Assembly: GCA_965199285.1 (NCBI GenBank)
Contig: OZ240687.1
Span: 124,001 to 188,000 of the forward strand
Direction of reading: 5' to 3'
DNA length: 64,000 bases
Origin: CBDDGJ01 sp965199285
GTDB taxonomy: Bacteria; Pseudomonadota; Alphaproteobacteria; RS24
The notes beneath the pieces were generated by a model. The model did not search any database. It was not told the DNA's origin and worked only from the letters and a program-made list of their open reading frames with translations. Every line of letters starts with the position of its first letter. Position 1 is the stretch's first letter. Of this stretch, positions 50,046 through 57,517 are shown piece by piece. Position numbers and translations under genes: made by a program.

Positions 50046-50061
50046 AACCCAATCATGGGTT
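50046..50061. promoter_or_regulatory. Small inverted repeat upstream of the YbjN-type gene
   Basis: AACCCA and TGGGTT are perfect arms around ATCA, 50 bp before the ATG of the YbjN-type gene. It could be an operator or a weak RNA stem. No regulator can be named. Confidence 0.3.
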
Positions 50062-50110
50062 GTGTGCCATAATTTGTCTATCACGATTTATCTATGGGGA
50101 GAGGAATGAT

Positions 50111-50611
50111 ATGTATTCATCAGTGCAGTCTGAGACCAGCATAAGCGGACATCCTATTGATGTTATGGAAACGCTTGCAACTTCCAGAGACTGGCCATGT
50201 GAGCGCGGGACGGAAGATGATGTAAACATATGTATTGCAGGTACGCAGTGTGATTATAATTTGGCCATTAGCTGGCGTGACGATCTGGCGACGCTTCACA
50301 TTGCTAGCATTATTGATATCCGCGTGCCAGATGCCAAGCGCAGTGCTATGTATGAGTTGTTGGGTCTCATCAATGAACAGCTCTGGCTAGGGCATTTTGA
50401 TATGTGGTCGCAAGATGGGGCGATCCTGTTTCGTAATACCTTAATGGCGAATGATTCTTGTATGAGTGACGACCAATGTAATGATCTTATTCTGCATTCT
50501 GTTGGTGCTTGTGAACGCTTTTTTCCTGCATTTCAATTTTTAATCTGGGCAAATTATGCTCCCCGCGCGGCGATTGAAAGTGCGATTTTCGAAACGATGG
50601 GCGATGCCTGA
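50111..50611 (+). CDS. YbjN domain-containing protein
   Basis: 166 residues of the YbjN type (type III secretion chaperone-like fold). It carries VMETLATSRDWPCERGTEDD, ISWRDDLATLHIAS and MYELLGLINEQLWLGHFDMW, all typical of the proline-gene-associated YbjN family. Function is unknown; Enterobacterial YbjN is linked to stress. ATG 50111 has GGAG upstream. Its stop overlaps proC by 8 bp, so it is cotranscribed with proC. Confidence 0.85.
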   Translation: MYSSVQSETSISGHPIDVMETLATSRDWPCERGTEDDVNICIAGTQCDYNLAISWRDDLATLHIASIIDIRVPDAKRSAMYELLGLINEQLWLGHFDMWSQDGAILFRNTLMANDSCMSDDQCNDLILHSVGACERFFPAFQFLIWANYAPRAAIESAIFETMGDA

Positions 50612-51440
50612 GCCATCGCTTACGGCACTGCTGCCTGCCAATCGATCTATTGCTTTGGTTGGTGCTGGGAAAATGGGCGGGGGGCTTCTAACCGCTTGGC
50701 TTCGGGGGGGCTTACAGCCACAAGACATAATTATTATAGATCCTTTTTTATCAAGTGATATTAAGAGTCTGGGTGTTTTATCTAATCCATCAGATGATGA
50801 GGTGAAAGCGCGCAATCCTTATTGTCTTGTCGCGGCGGTGAAGCCGCAAATGGCGGCCTCTATTCTGCCAGAGATAATTACAAAAATACCGGATGATTGT
50901 ATGATTCTCTCCCTTATGGCGGGGGTTAATATTGCGCGTTTGCAAGATTTTGCAGGCGGCCGTGCTTGTGTGCGGACAATGCCAAACACGCCGGCCGCCA
51001 TCGGTTATGGGATGACAGCGCTTTATGCCTCTCCCTCTACGCGTGACGACCAAAAGCACTATGCCCAAGCTCTGATGATGGCAGCCGGTGAAACAGTTTG
51101 GCTAAATGATGAGGCGCTGATGGATGCGGTCACCGCACTTAGCGGGTCTGGTCCTGCTTATATATATTATCTGGCCGAAACAATGGCGGCGGCTGCCCAA
51201 GCGCAAGGGCTAGAACCAGATATTGCGATGCGGCTCGCCTGTCAAACCATATTGGGGGCAGGGATGATGCTCACAACCCAAGAAGAAAGCGCGCGGGCAT
51301 TGCGTGAAAATGTGACCTCTCCCGGTGGTACAACAGAGGCGGCTCTTCAGGTTTTGATGGCTGAGGCAGGGTTACGGGATATTATGTCAAAAGCCATTGA
51401 AGCGGCTGTGTTACGTGGCAAGGAACTTTCAAACTTATGA
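50604..51440 (+). CDS. proC: Pyrroline-5-carboxylate reductase
   Basis: 278 residues. The NAD(P)H-binding loop IALVGAGKMGGGLLTAW starts at about residue 16; VAAVKPQMAA, VRTMPNTPAAIGYGMTAL, ALSGSGPAYIYYLAETMA and NVTSPGGTTEAAL are the usual P5CR motifs. It makes the last step of proline synthesis. ATG 50604 overlaps the YbjN gene. The gene is followed by 634 bp without a confident gene. Confidence 0.95.
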   Translation: MPEPSLTALLPANRSIALVGAGKMGGGLLTAWLRGGLQPQDIIIIDPFLSSDIKSLGVLSNPSDDEVKARNPYCLVAAVKPQMAASILPEIITKIPDDCMILSLMAGVNIARLQDFAGGRACVRTMPNTPAAIGYGMTALYASPSTRDDQKHYAQALMMAAGETVWLNDEALMDAVTALSGSGPAYIYYLAETMAAAAQAQGLEPDIAMRLACQTILGAGMMLTTQEESARALRENVTSPGGTTEAALQVLMAEAGLRDIMSKAIEAAVLRGKELSNL

Positions 51441-52074
51441 AGAAATGTTATGGGTTTTGATTCTTAAAATGAATCACTTTTTCTCAAAATGTCACTTTCT
51501 ATAACAGGTCTCACTTTTGGCTGTAAAAAATATAATTATAATTTAAATATTTTATTTCAACTTTTATTTATTAATAACAACTGCTTAATTCTATTTATTG
51601 ACTCTCTGCTGCGTGTCGAAATATATATTCTTGTCATGATTGGCTTGCAATTTTCAAATACTAAATATAGATTTGTTTTTATGAAGAAATAAAGAATTAC
51701 TGATTCGAAATTGATTTTATGATCATCTAACGGATGAACAAAAGAGTAAGATTTTGGAAGAGCAGATTTTTATATCTTCTAAATTATGGGGTATTGGATC
51801 GACGAATTGGTATGTTGGTCATTTGTCCCAAATATGATTTTTGCTAATCCGTCTAGAGTGATGTGGTGAGTGGTATCAAGCAGAAGCAGAAATCGCTGGT
51901 GTAGGAACCCTATAGGCTGTTATTTGTTAAAATAGGGAGCCTGTGGTGTTCCACCGGCACAATTTCCCGATCACATTTTCCTGCTGCGGCACTAGCTATA
52001 TTAAGCTGGTCAAGGTACAAAAATTTTTGTATGATTTTTTATGTTTCATGAACAGTTAATGAAAGGGAAAACTT
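51441..52074. other. 634-bp region without a confident gene; hairpins and a possible decayed ORF
   Basis: The left half (51441-51720) is strongly AT-rich and includes an open frame at 51489-51692 that looks like chance composition. From 51721 the base composition is more balanced. A 37-codon open stretch ending at the TGA at 51833-51835 looks protein-like (LTDEQKSKILEEQIF, WGIGSTNWYVGHL), and a second piece in another frame contains GEWYQAEAEIAGVGTL, which suggests a decayed gene. CCCTAT (51908-51913) pairs with ATAGGG (51932-51937), and GCC..GGTG..CACC..GGC (51939-51958) makes a tight stem, so a small RNA is also possible. Nothing is recognised. Confidence 0.4.
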
Positions 52075-52491
52075 ATGGGAGCAACAGCAATTTTACAACC
52101 TGTTATTGTTTTGGGATTATGGACCGCGATTATGATGCTGTGGATGTATGCCACACGCATTCCGGCAATGAATAAGGCAGGCATGGATCCGCAAGCGGCA
52201 CAGCATGTCAAAAATATTGAGCTACCGTCCAATGTGGCGCGAATTGCCGATAATTATAATCATTTATTTGAACAGCCAACCTTATTTTACGCAACCGCGC
52301 TAACGATTGCGGTGATGGGGCATGGCGATGCAACCAATGTTATGCTGGCATGGACGTTTGTTATTTTGCGGATTATTCACTCGCTGGTGCAAGCGACAAT
52401 TAATATTGTTATGCTGCGCTTTTCAATCTTTGTATTATCATGGCTGGTGCTAATCATCATGCTTGTGCGTGAAGCGGTCGTCATTTTTTAG
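52075..52491 (+). CDS. MAPEG family membrane protein
   Basis: 138 residues, four membrane spans. The MAPEG pattern is visible: an N-terminal span, then NVARIADNYNHLFEQPTLFY and ILRIIHSLVQATINIVMLRF. The family includes glutathione transferases of the microsomal type and related proteins; the catalytic activity is not certain here. ATG 52075 has GAAAGGG upstream. A hairpin follows the stop at 52506-52531. Its neighbours do not indicate a pathway. Confidence 0.87.
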   Translation: MGATAILQPVIVLGLWTAIMMLWMYATRIPAMNKAGMDPQAAQHVKNIELPSNVARIADNYNHLFEQPTLFYATALTIAVMGHGDATNVMLAWTFVILRIIHSLVQATINIVMLRFSIFVLSWLVLIIMLVREAVVIF

Positions 52492-52505
52492 TGACTGATT
52501 TAGTA

Positions 52506-52537
52506 GCAGGCTTTCCTTCGGGAGGGCTTGCCATTTT
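52506..52537 (+). terminator. Hairpin with UUCG loop between MAPEG gene and ettA
   Basis: An 11-base stem GCAGGCTTTCC / GGAGGGCTTGC (three G-U pairs) closes on the stable TTCG loop. After the stem only four T follow (CATTTTATA), so it is a weak terminator or an RNA processing/leader structure just ahead of ettA. Confidence 0.55.
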
Positions 52538-52552
52538 ATAAAGAGAGATTTT

Positions 52553-54208
52553 ATGGCATCTTATGAATATGTTTATGTGATGGATCGCTTATCCAAAACC
52601 TATGCCGGTGGCAAGCAGGTCTTAAACGAGGTTCGCCTATCTTTTTTTCCAGGTGCTAAGATTGGAATTGTCGGGGTAAATGGGGCTGGTAAATCTACCC
52701 TGTTACGGATTATGGCAGGCATTGATACGGAGTTTACTGGCGAAGCATGGGCGGCAGAAGGGGCGAAAGTGGGCTATTTGCCGCAAGAGCCGCAGCTTGA
52801 TGAAACCTTAAATGTGCAAGAAAATGTGATGCTTGGAGTGGCAGATAAAAAGGCTTTGCTCGACCGCTATAATGAATTGGCAATGAATTATGCTGATGAA
52901 ACGGCGGATGAAATGGGACGTTTGCAAGACCAGATTGATGCGCAAAATTTGTGGGATCTTGAATCGCAAATCGAGCAAGCCATGGATGCGCTTCGATGCC
53001 CGCCAGCAGAGGCGGAGGTAAGCCATCTCTCCGGCGGCGAAAAGCGTCGGGTCGCTTTATGTAGGCTTTTATTGGAAGCGCCTGATTTGCTTTTGCTCGA
53101 TGAGCCAACCAATCATCTCGATGCCGAAACGGTGGCGTGGTTGCAACATCATTTGGCAGATTTTAAGGGAACCATTGTGTTGGTGACGCATGATCGCTAT
53201 TTCCTCGATCAGGTAACAGGCTGGATTTTGGAATTGGATCGCGGGCAGGGGATACCTTATGAAGGCAATTATTCGAATTGGCTTGAGCAAAAACATAAAC
53301 GGCTCGCGCAAGAAGCCCGCGAAGATAAGGCGCGGCAAGACGCGCTGGCGCGGGAATTGGATTGGATACGTTCCTCTCCCAAAGCGCGGCAAGCCAAAAG
53401 CAAAGCGCGGATTAGTGCCTATCATGATATGCTTGAGCAGCAAGGCTCAGAAACAGTGGGGCAGGCGCAGATTATCATTCCGTCTGGTCCACGACTTGGC
53501 AATCTGGTGTTGGAAGCGGAAGGCCTGCATAAAGCCTATGATGATAAATTATTGATTGAGGGATTATCATTCAAACTGCCTGCTGGTGGCATTGTTGGGG
53601 TAATAGGGGCAAATGGGGCAGGTAAGACGACGCTCTTCAAAATGCTGACCGGGTTGGAACAACCCGATCAAGGCGCGCTCCGGCTTGGTGACACAGTGCA
53701 GCTTGGTTATGTTGACCAAAGCCGTGATGATCTGGATGATAATAAAACCGTATGGGAAGAAATTTCTGGCGGGCTTGAGGTGTTGGAGTTGGGCAAGACA
53801 GAGATGAACTCGCGCGCTTATGTCAGCGCCTTTAATTTTAAGGGCGGCGACCAGCAAAAGAAAATGTCACAATTATCGGGTGGTGAACGCAATCGGGTAC
53901 ATTTGGCGAAAATGCTTAAATCGGGTGCTAATGTTTTGCTACTCGATGAACCGACAAATGATTTGGATGTTGAAACCTTACGCGCTCTTGAAGAAGGGCT
54001 GGAAAATTTTGCCGGTTGCGCGGTCATTATCTCGCATGATCGCTGGTTTCTTGATCGTATCGCAACCCATATGCTGGCCTTTGAAGGCAATAGCCATGTT
54101 GAATGGTTTGAAGGTAATTATGAAGATTATGAAGCCGATCGTAAACGGCGTTTGGGGGGTGATGCCGAAATTCCGAAGCGGATTAAGTATAAGCAATTTT
54201 CCCGCTAG
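52553..54208 (+). CDS. ettA: Energy-dependent translational throttle EttA (ABC-F)
   Basis: 551 residues, two ABC ATPase domains with no membrane part. First domain: GVNGAGKSTLLRIM and LSGGEKRRVALCRLLL; second domain: GANGAGKTTLFKML and LSGGERNRVHLAKML; both Walker B segments read LLLDEPTN. The domain linker and the arm motif place it in the EttA subfamily, which binds the ribosomal E site and gates initiation by ATP level. ATG 52553 follows AGAGAG. It converges on mlaC at a distance of 14 bp. Confidence 0.95.
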   Translation: MASYEYVYVMDRLSKTYAGGKQVLNEVRLSFFPGAKIGIVGVNGAGKSTLLRIMAGIDTEFTGEAWAAEGAKVGYLPQEPQLDETLNVQENVMLGVADKKALLDRYNELAMNYADETADEMGRLQDQIDAQNLWDLESQIEQAMDALRCPPAEAEVSHLSGGEKRRVALCRLLLEAPDLLLLDEPTNHLDAETVAWLQHHLADFKGTIVLVTHDRYFLDQVTGWILELDRGQGIPYEGNYSNWLEQKHKRLAQEAREDKARQDALARELDWIRSSPKARQAKSKARISAYHDMLEQQGSETVGQAQIIIPSGPRLGNLVLEAEGLHKAYDDKLLIEGLSFKLPAGGIVGVIGANGAGKTTLFKMLTGLEQPDQGALRLGDTVQLGYVDQSRDDLDDNKTVWEEISGGLEVLELGKTEMNSRAYVSAFNFKGGDQQKKMSQLSGGERNRVHLAKMLKSGANVLLLDEPTNDLDVETLRALEEGLENFAGCAVIISHDRWFLDRIATHMLAFEGNSHVEWFEGNYEDYEADRKRRLGGDAEIPKRIKYKQFSR

Positions 54209-54222
54209 TGTGATTTTGTGAT

Positions 54223-54831
54223 TTATTGAGGCGTAGTTTTGGTAAGAGATTGTATGTGCGCGATAAGAGCGTTTAGGTCACCATTATTTTTATCAAGAAT
54301 ACTGATAAATGTTGCCCGTTGTTCTTGCGCCAACCAAATGCCAAGCACGCGAATATCAAATAATTTATAGCTGCCATTTTTTTTGCGCACCATCCACCAA
54401 TCAATGGTGATCGGTTCACGCCCTGAGGGAAATACAATCCGACTGCTGACAACCGCATTTTTACCTTTGGTTTGGGCTTTGCCAATGATGATTTTTTCAT
54501 CATTAAATTCGGTTAGTCGATTGGTGTAAACATTAACCAACATTTCTAAAAACTGATTTTGGAATGTGTCTAGCTCTTCTTTTGAAACTGTGCGGGCATA
54601 TTTGCCGATGACAAAGCGCGCCGTTCGCCGAATATCGGCATGATCTTGCAATAATTTCGTAAACGCGTCTCGTTTTGCATCCACCCCTGCCTGGTCTTTA
54701 AGAATATTAATGGCGCGGCTGGAAATTTCCTCGACAGTTTGTATTGCTTTTTGCGCCTCATCTGCTGAGGCAGTTTGCGGCGCATAAAAAATCAGTAAAC
54801 TTAACCAAAATAGGCTTATAATTTTCTTCAT
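54223..54831 (-). CDS. mlaC: MlaC-type periplasmic phospholipid-binding protein
   Basis: 202 residues with a signal peptide (MKKIISLFWLSLLIFYAPQTASA). The MlaC/Ttg2D domain is visible in FTKLLQDHADIRRTARFVIG and in LDTFQNQFLEMLVNVYTNRL, later KLFDIRVLGIWLAQEQRATF. It should carry phospholipid between MlaA in the outer membrane and MlaFEDB in the inner membrane. It follows mlaA by 8 bp on the same strand. mlaDEF are not in the window. Confidence 0.9.
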   Translation of the reverse strand: MKKIISLFWLSLLIFYAPQTASADEAQKAIQTVEEISSRAINILKDQAGVDAKRDAFTKLLQDHADIRRTARFVIGKYARTVSKEELDTFQNQFLEMLVNVYTNRLTEFNDEKIIIGKAQTKGKNAVVSSRIVFPSGREPITIDWWMVRKKNGSYKLFDIRVLGIWLAQEQRATFISILDKNNGDLNALIAHIQSLTKTTPQ

Positions 54832-54839
54832 TCGTCTTC

Positions 54840-55583
54840 CTATTCTTCATCCCAATTATCATCAATGGTGGGTAAATCATCTATTGTTGAAATACCGTCA
54901 TTAATTTTATCTTTGCGCGATTGTCTATAAAGATTGCGGTATGAAATGTAAAGATCGGCAGACGTGCTTTCCAGCGAATCAAGAAGCTCTAACCCCTGTT
55001 CGCGAAAACTGACCCCCTCGACAGCATAATAAGCGATAATCTCGCCATCGGTTAAATTGGAATAATGTAAGGGGCTTGAAACCCAATCGGCAATCCGCCC
55101 GCCGCTATCGCGTATTGTGGTTGGTCCAAGCAGCGGAATAAATAAATAAGGCCCCTCGCCAACCCCATAAGTGGCTAATGTCTGCCCCATATCTTCAGGC
55201 TGTGGTTCGGCAAGCCCGATTTTTGTTGCGACATCAAAAATACCAAAAATACCAATGGTGCTGTTAATCAAAAAGCGGCCAAGACTCACCGTGCTATCGG
55301 TTATTTTGGCCTGCAATAATTGATTTGTCATTGAAACCGGCGTGCCAATATTACCCGTAAAATTTGTAACCCCTTGCTTAATAGGGTTGGGAACATGGCT
55401 ATAGGCAAGTGCGGCAGGCTTTATCGCATATTTATCTAATGTCATATGGATACCAAACATAGTGCGGTTAAACCCTTCAAATGGATCATTTGCTAAATCA
55501 TCATTTGCAGATGCTGTCGATAGAAGGGAGAGGAACAGAAACCCGCAAATAAAGAGATATGAGAGAGAAGATAATTTTGTCAT
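54840..55583 (-). CDS. mlaA: MlaA/VacJ family protein
   Basis: 247 residues. After a signal sequence the mature part starts NDDLANDPFEGFNRTMFGIH, and the conserved core INSTIGIFGIFDVATKIGL and GVGEGPYLFIPLLGPTTIRD is typical of MlaA. MlaA removes phospholipids from the outer leaflet. The signal peptide has no clear lipobox: the only cysteine in it (FLFIC, residue 13) is in a poor context and the end reads ASAN. So it may be a non-lipidated variant. The gene begins the mlaA-mlaC operon. Confidence 0.9.
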   Translation of the reverse strand: MTKLSSLSYLFICGFLFLSLLSTASANDDLANDPFEGFNRTMFGIHMTLDKYAIKPAALAYSHVPNPIKQGVTNFTGNIGTPVSMTNQLLQAKITDSTVSLGRFLINSTIGIFGIFDVATKIGLAEPQPEDMGQTLATYGVGEGPYLFIPLLGPTTIRDSGGRIADWVSSPLHYSNLTDGEIIAYYAVEGVSFREQGLELLDSLESTSADLYISYRNLYRQSRKDKINDGISTIDDLPTIDDNWDEE

Positions 55584-55596
55584 GATATGTTTCTTT

Positions 55597-55622
55597 TATA
55601 AAGATATAAGTATATCTTTATA
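55597..55622. promoter_or_regulatory. 26-bp palindromic operator candidate (12-bp perfect arms)
   Basis: The arms TATAAAGATATA and TATATCTTTATA are perfect complements around a central AG. The site lies 14 bp from the mlaA ATG on one side and 84 bp before the ArsR-methyltransferase ATG on the other. ArsR-family repressors bind such AT-rich inverted repeats, so autoregulation of the ArsR-metF-metH operon is likely; it could also act on mlaA. Confidence 0.6.
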
Positions 55623-55706
55623 TGGACTTGATTTTTAGCTCGCTTTTCGATAAAATCCTATTTTATTACGATTTATACTTATGAGATTATTGAGAAACCG
55701 CTTAAA

Positions 55707-56660
55707 ATGCAAGACCTTATTATCGCCCTTAAAGCTGCTGGTGAAATAACCAGATTGCGCATACTCGCTCTTCTGAGACAAGGCGAGCTTACGGTTTCAG
55801 AGATTTGCTATATTCTTAAGCAAAGCCAGCCGCGTATTTCGCGGCATTTGCGCTTGCTCTCGGAGGCAGGGCTGGTGGTTCGGTTTCCGGAAGGAAGCTG
55901 GGTTTTTTATCGCCTCGTGACCGCCCCCCCCAAAACGGATTTAATATCTCATATTCTTTCACAAATCCCTGACTTAGATGAGCAAATCCAAAAAGATAAT
56001 AAGCATCTTGCGGATGTGCGGCAAGAGCGAGCAACCCGCGCAGAGGCCTATTTTGCCGAAAATGCAGCGCGCTGGAATGAGGTGAGCCGCCATTATATTT
56101 CTGAAAAGCAAATTGTCACCGCGATAAAAAAGCAGCTTTCGCACTCTTTTTATGAGCATTTTGTTGATATTGGCACAGGCACAGGGTTTTTGCTCAAAAG
56201 CCTAGCCAGCAAAGCGACGCAGGCAACTGGTTTTGATATTAGCGCGTCAATGTTGGCGATTGCCCGCAATCATCTGGAAGAGCAAGATTTTGCGCATTGT
56301 CAGGTGCGGCAAGCGGATGCAAGCTCATTGCCTTTACAAAAATCCAGCGCTGATTTGGTGACCATTCATCAACTTCTCCATTTTCTACCCGAACCGCAAA
56401 GCGTTATCAGTGAAGCGGCGCGCATATTAAAACCGCAGGGACAATTAATCATTGTCGATTTTGCGCCCCATCAGCGTGAAGAATTGCGTGAGCAACATGC
56501 GCATCGGCGCTTAGGGTTTGCGGATGAAGAGATTATCTCATGCTTGCAAAATGCGGGGCTGGAAACCAAACCGCCCCTGCATCTGCAATCTAAAAGCGCG
56601 ACAAAACATAATCTCACCGTCACCCTATGGCAGGCTGTAAACAAAGGGGAGGTAATATGA
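55707..56660 (+). CDS. ArsR-type transcription regulator fused to a SAM methyltransferase
   Basis: 317 residues in two domains. Residues 1-80 are an ArsR winged helix (GEITRLRILALLRQGELTVS, then ILKQSQPRISRHLRLLSEAG). Residues about 140-300 are a class I methyltransferase with VDIGTGTGFLLKSLASKATQ, GFDISASMLAIARNHL and HQLLHFLPEPQSVISEAARI. The fused ArsR-methyltransferase before metF is a known alphaproteobacterial arrangement; it may sense SAM or S-adenosylhomocysteine. It lacks the metal-binding cysteines of true arsenic sensors in the helix (no ELCVC motif). The stop overlaps the metF ATG. Confidence 0.87.
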   Translation: MQDLIIALKAAGEITRLRILALLRQGELTVSEICYILKQSQPRISRHLRLLSEAGLVVRFPEGSWVFYRLVTAPPKTDLISHILSQIPDLDEQIQKDNKHLADVRQERATRAEAYFAENAARWNEVSRHYISEKQIVTAIKKQLSHSFYEHFVDIGTGTGFLLKSLASKATQATGFDISASMLAIARNHLEEQDFAHCQVRQADASSLPLQKSSADLVTIHQLLHFLPEPQSVISEAARILKPQGQLIIVDFAPHQREELREQHAHRRLGFADEEIISCLQNAGLETKPPLHLQSKSATKHNLTVTLWQAVNKGEVI

Positions 56661-57517
56661 GCCGCTTTTCATTTGAGTTTTTCCCGCCAAAATCGGTGCC
56701 CGCGGAAGCGACATTATGGCAATCGGTTGCGTGCCTATCACCATTGCAACCTGATTTTGTGTCGGTCACTTATGGGGCAGGGGGCTCCACCCGTGCGCGT
56801 ACGCATGATTGTGTGAAGCGCTTGCACAGCGCGCATAATTTATCAACCGCCGCGCATTTGACCTGTGTTGGCGCAAGCCGAGCGGATGTGGATGCGGTGA
56901 TTGATGATTATGCGGCGATTGGGATTAAGCGGATTGTTGCCTTACGCGGTGACATGCCGGATATGGGAAAATTTATCCCGCATGAAAACGGCTATCAAAG
57001 CTCGGTTGAGCTGGTTGCGGCTTTGGCGCGGCGCGGCGGTTTTGAAATTATTGTTTCTGCCTATCCGGAAGCGCATCCGCAATCAGAAAATAGCGATGCC
57101 GATATTGCATTTCTAAAACAAAAAATGGATGCAGGCGCAGGCATAGCAATCACGCAATTTTGTTTTGATACGGATTTATTTTTCCGCTTTCGTGATAAGG
57201 CCGTGGCGGCGGGTATCACCATCCCGATTATACCAGGGATTATGCCAACCACTAATTTTACGGCGGTAAAGAAAATGGCAGGCTTATGCGGTGCGCATGT
57301 ACCGGATTGGCTGAGTGAATCTTATCAAGGGCTAGAGGATGAAGCTGGTATTCGTAAATCTATCGCCGCCGCGATTGCCGTAAAACAATGCGAAGATTTA
57401 TTGCAAGGCGGTTTTGATCGGTTGCATTTTTACACGCTTAATCAAGCTGAATTTGCGTTTTCAGTTTGTCGCGTGTTGCAACATAAATTTACGAAAGGCG
57501 AGGGGGCAAACGCATGA
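56657..57517 (+). CDS. metF: 5,10-methylenetetrahydrofolate reductase
   Basis: 286 residues. MetF reduces 5,10-methylene-THF to 5-methyl-THF using FAD. Motifs: FSFEFFPPKSVPAEATLWQS at the N-terminus, FVSVTYGAGGSTRARTHDCV, IVALRGDMPD, QFCFDTDLFFRFRDK and the C-terminal LHFYTLNQAE. ATG 56657 overlaps the regulator stop; GGGGAGG precedes it. It overlaps metH, so the folate product is used by the enzyme encoded next. Confidence 0.95.
   Translation: MSRFSFEFFPPKSVPAEATLWQSVACLSPLQPDFVSVTYGAGGSTRARTHDCVKRLHSAHNLSTAAHLTCVGASRADVDAVIDDYAAIGIKRIVALRGDMPDMGKFIPHENGYQSSVELVAALARRGGFEIIVSAYPEAHPQSENSDADIAFLKQKMDAGAGIAITQFCFDTDLFFRFRDKAVAAGITIPIIPGIMPTTNFTAVKKMAGLCGAHVPDWLSESYQGLEDEAGIRKSIAAAIAVKQCEDLLQGGFDRLHFYTLNQAEFAFSVCRVLQHKFTKGEGANA

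Noticed and set aside
51489..51692. 67-codon open frame after proC
   Set aside because: Very AT-rich, Asn/Ile/Leu-dominated, no ribosome site and no recognisable family.
55623..55706. SAM, SAH or cobalamin riboswitch before the ArsR-metF-metH operon
   Set aside because: Only about 84 bp remain after the palindrome and no conserved riboswitch core is visible; ArsR control is the simpler explanation.
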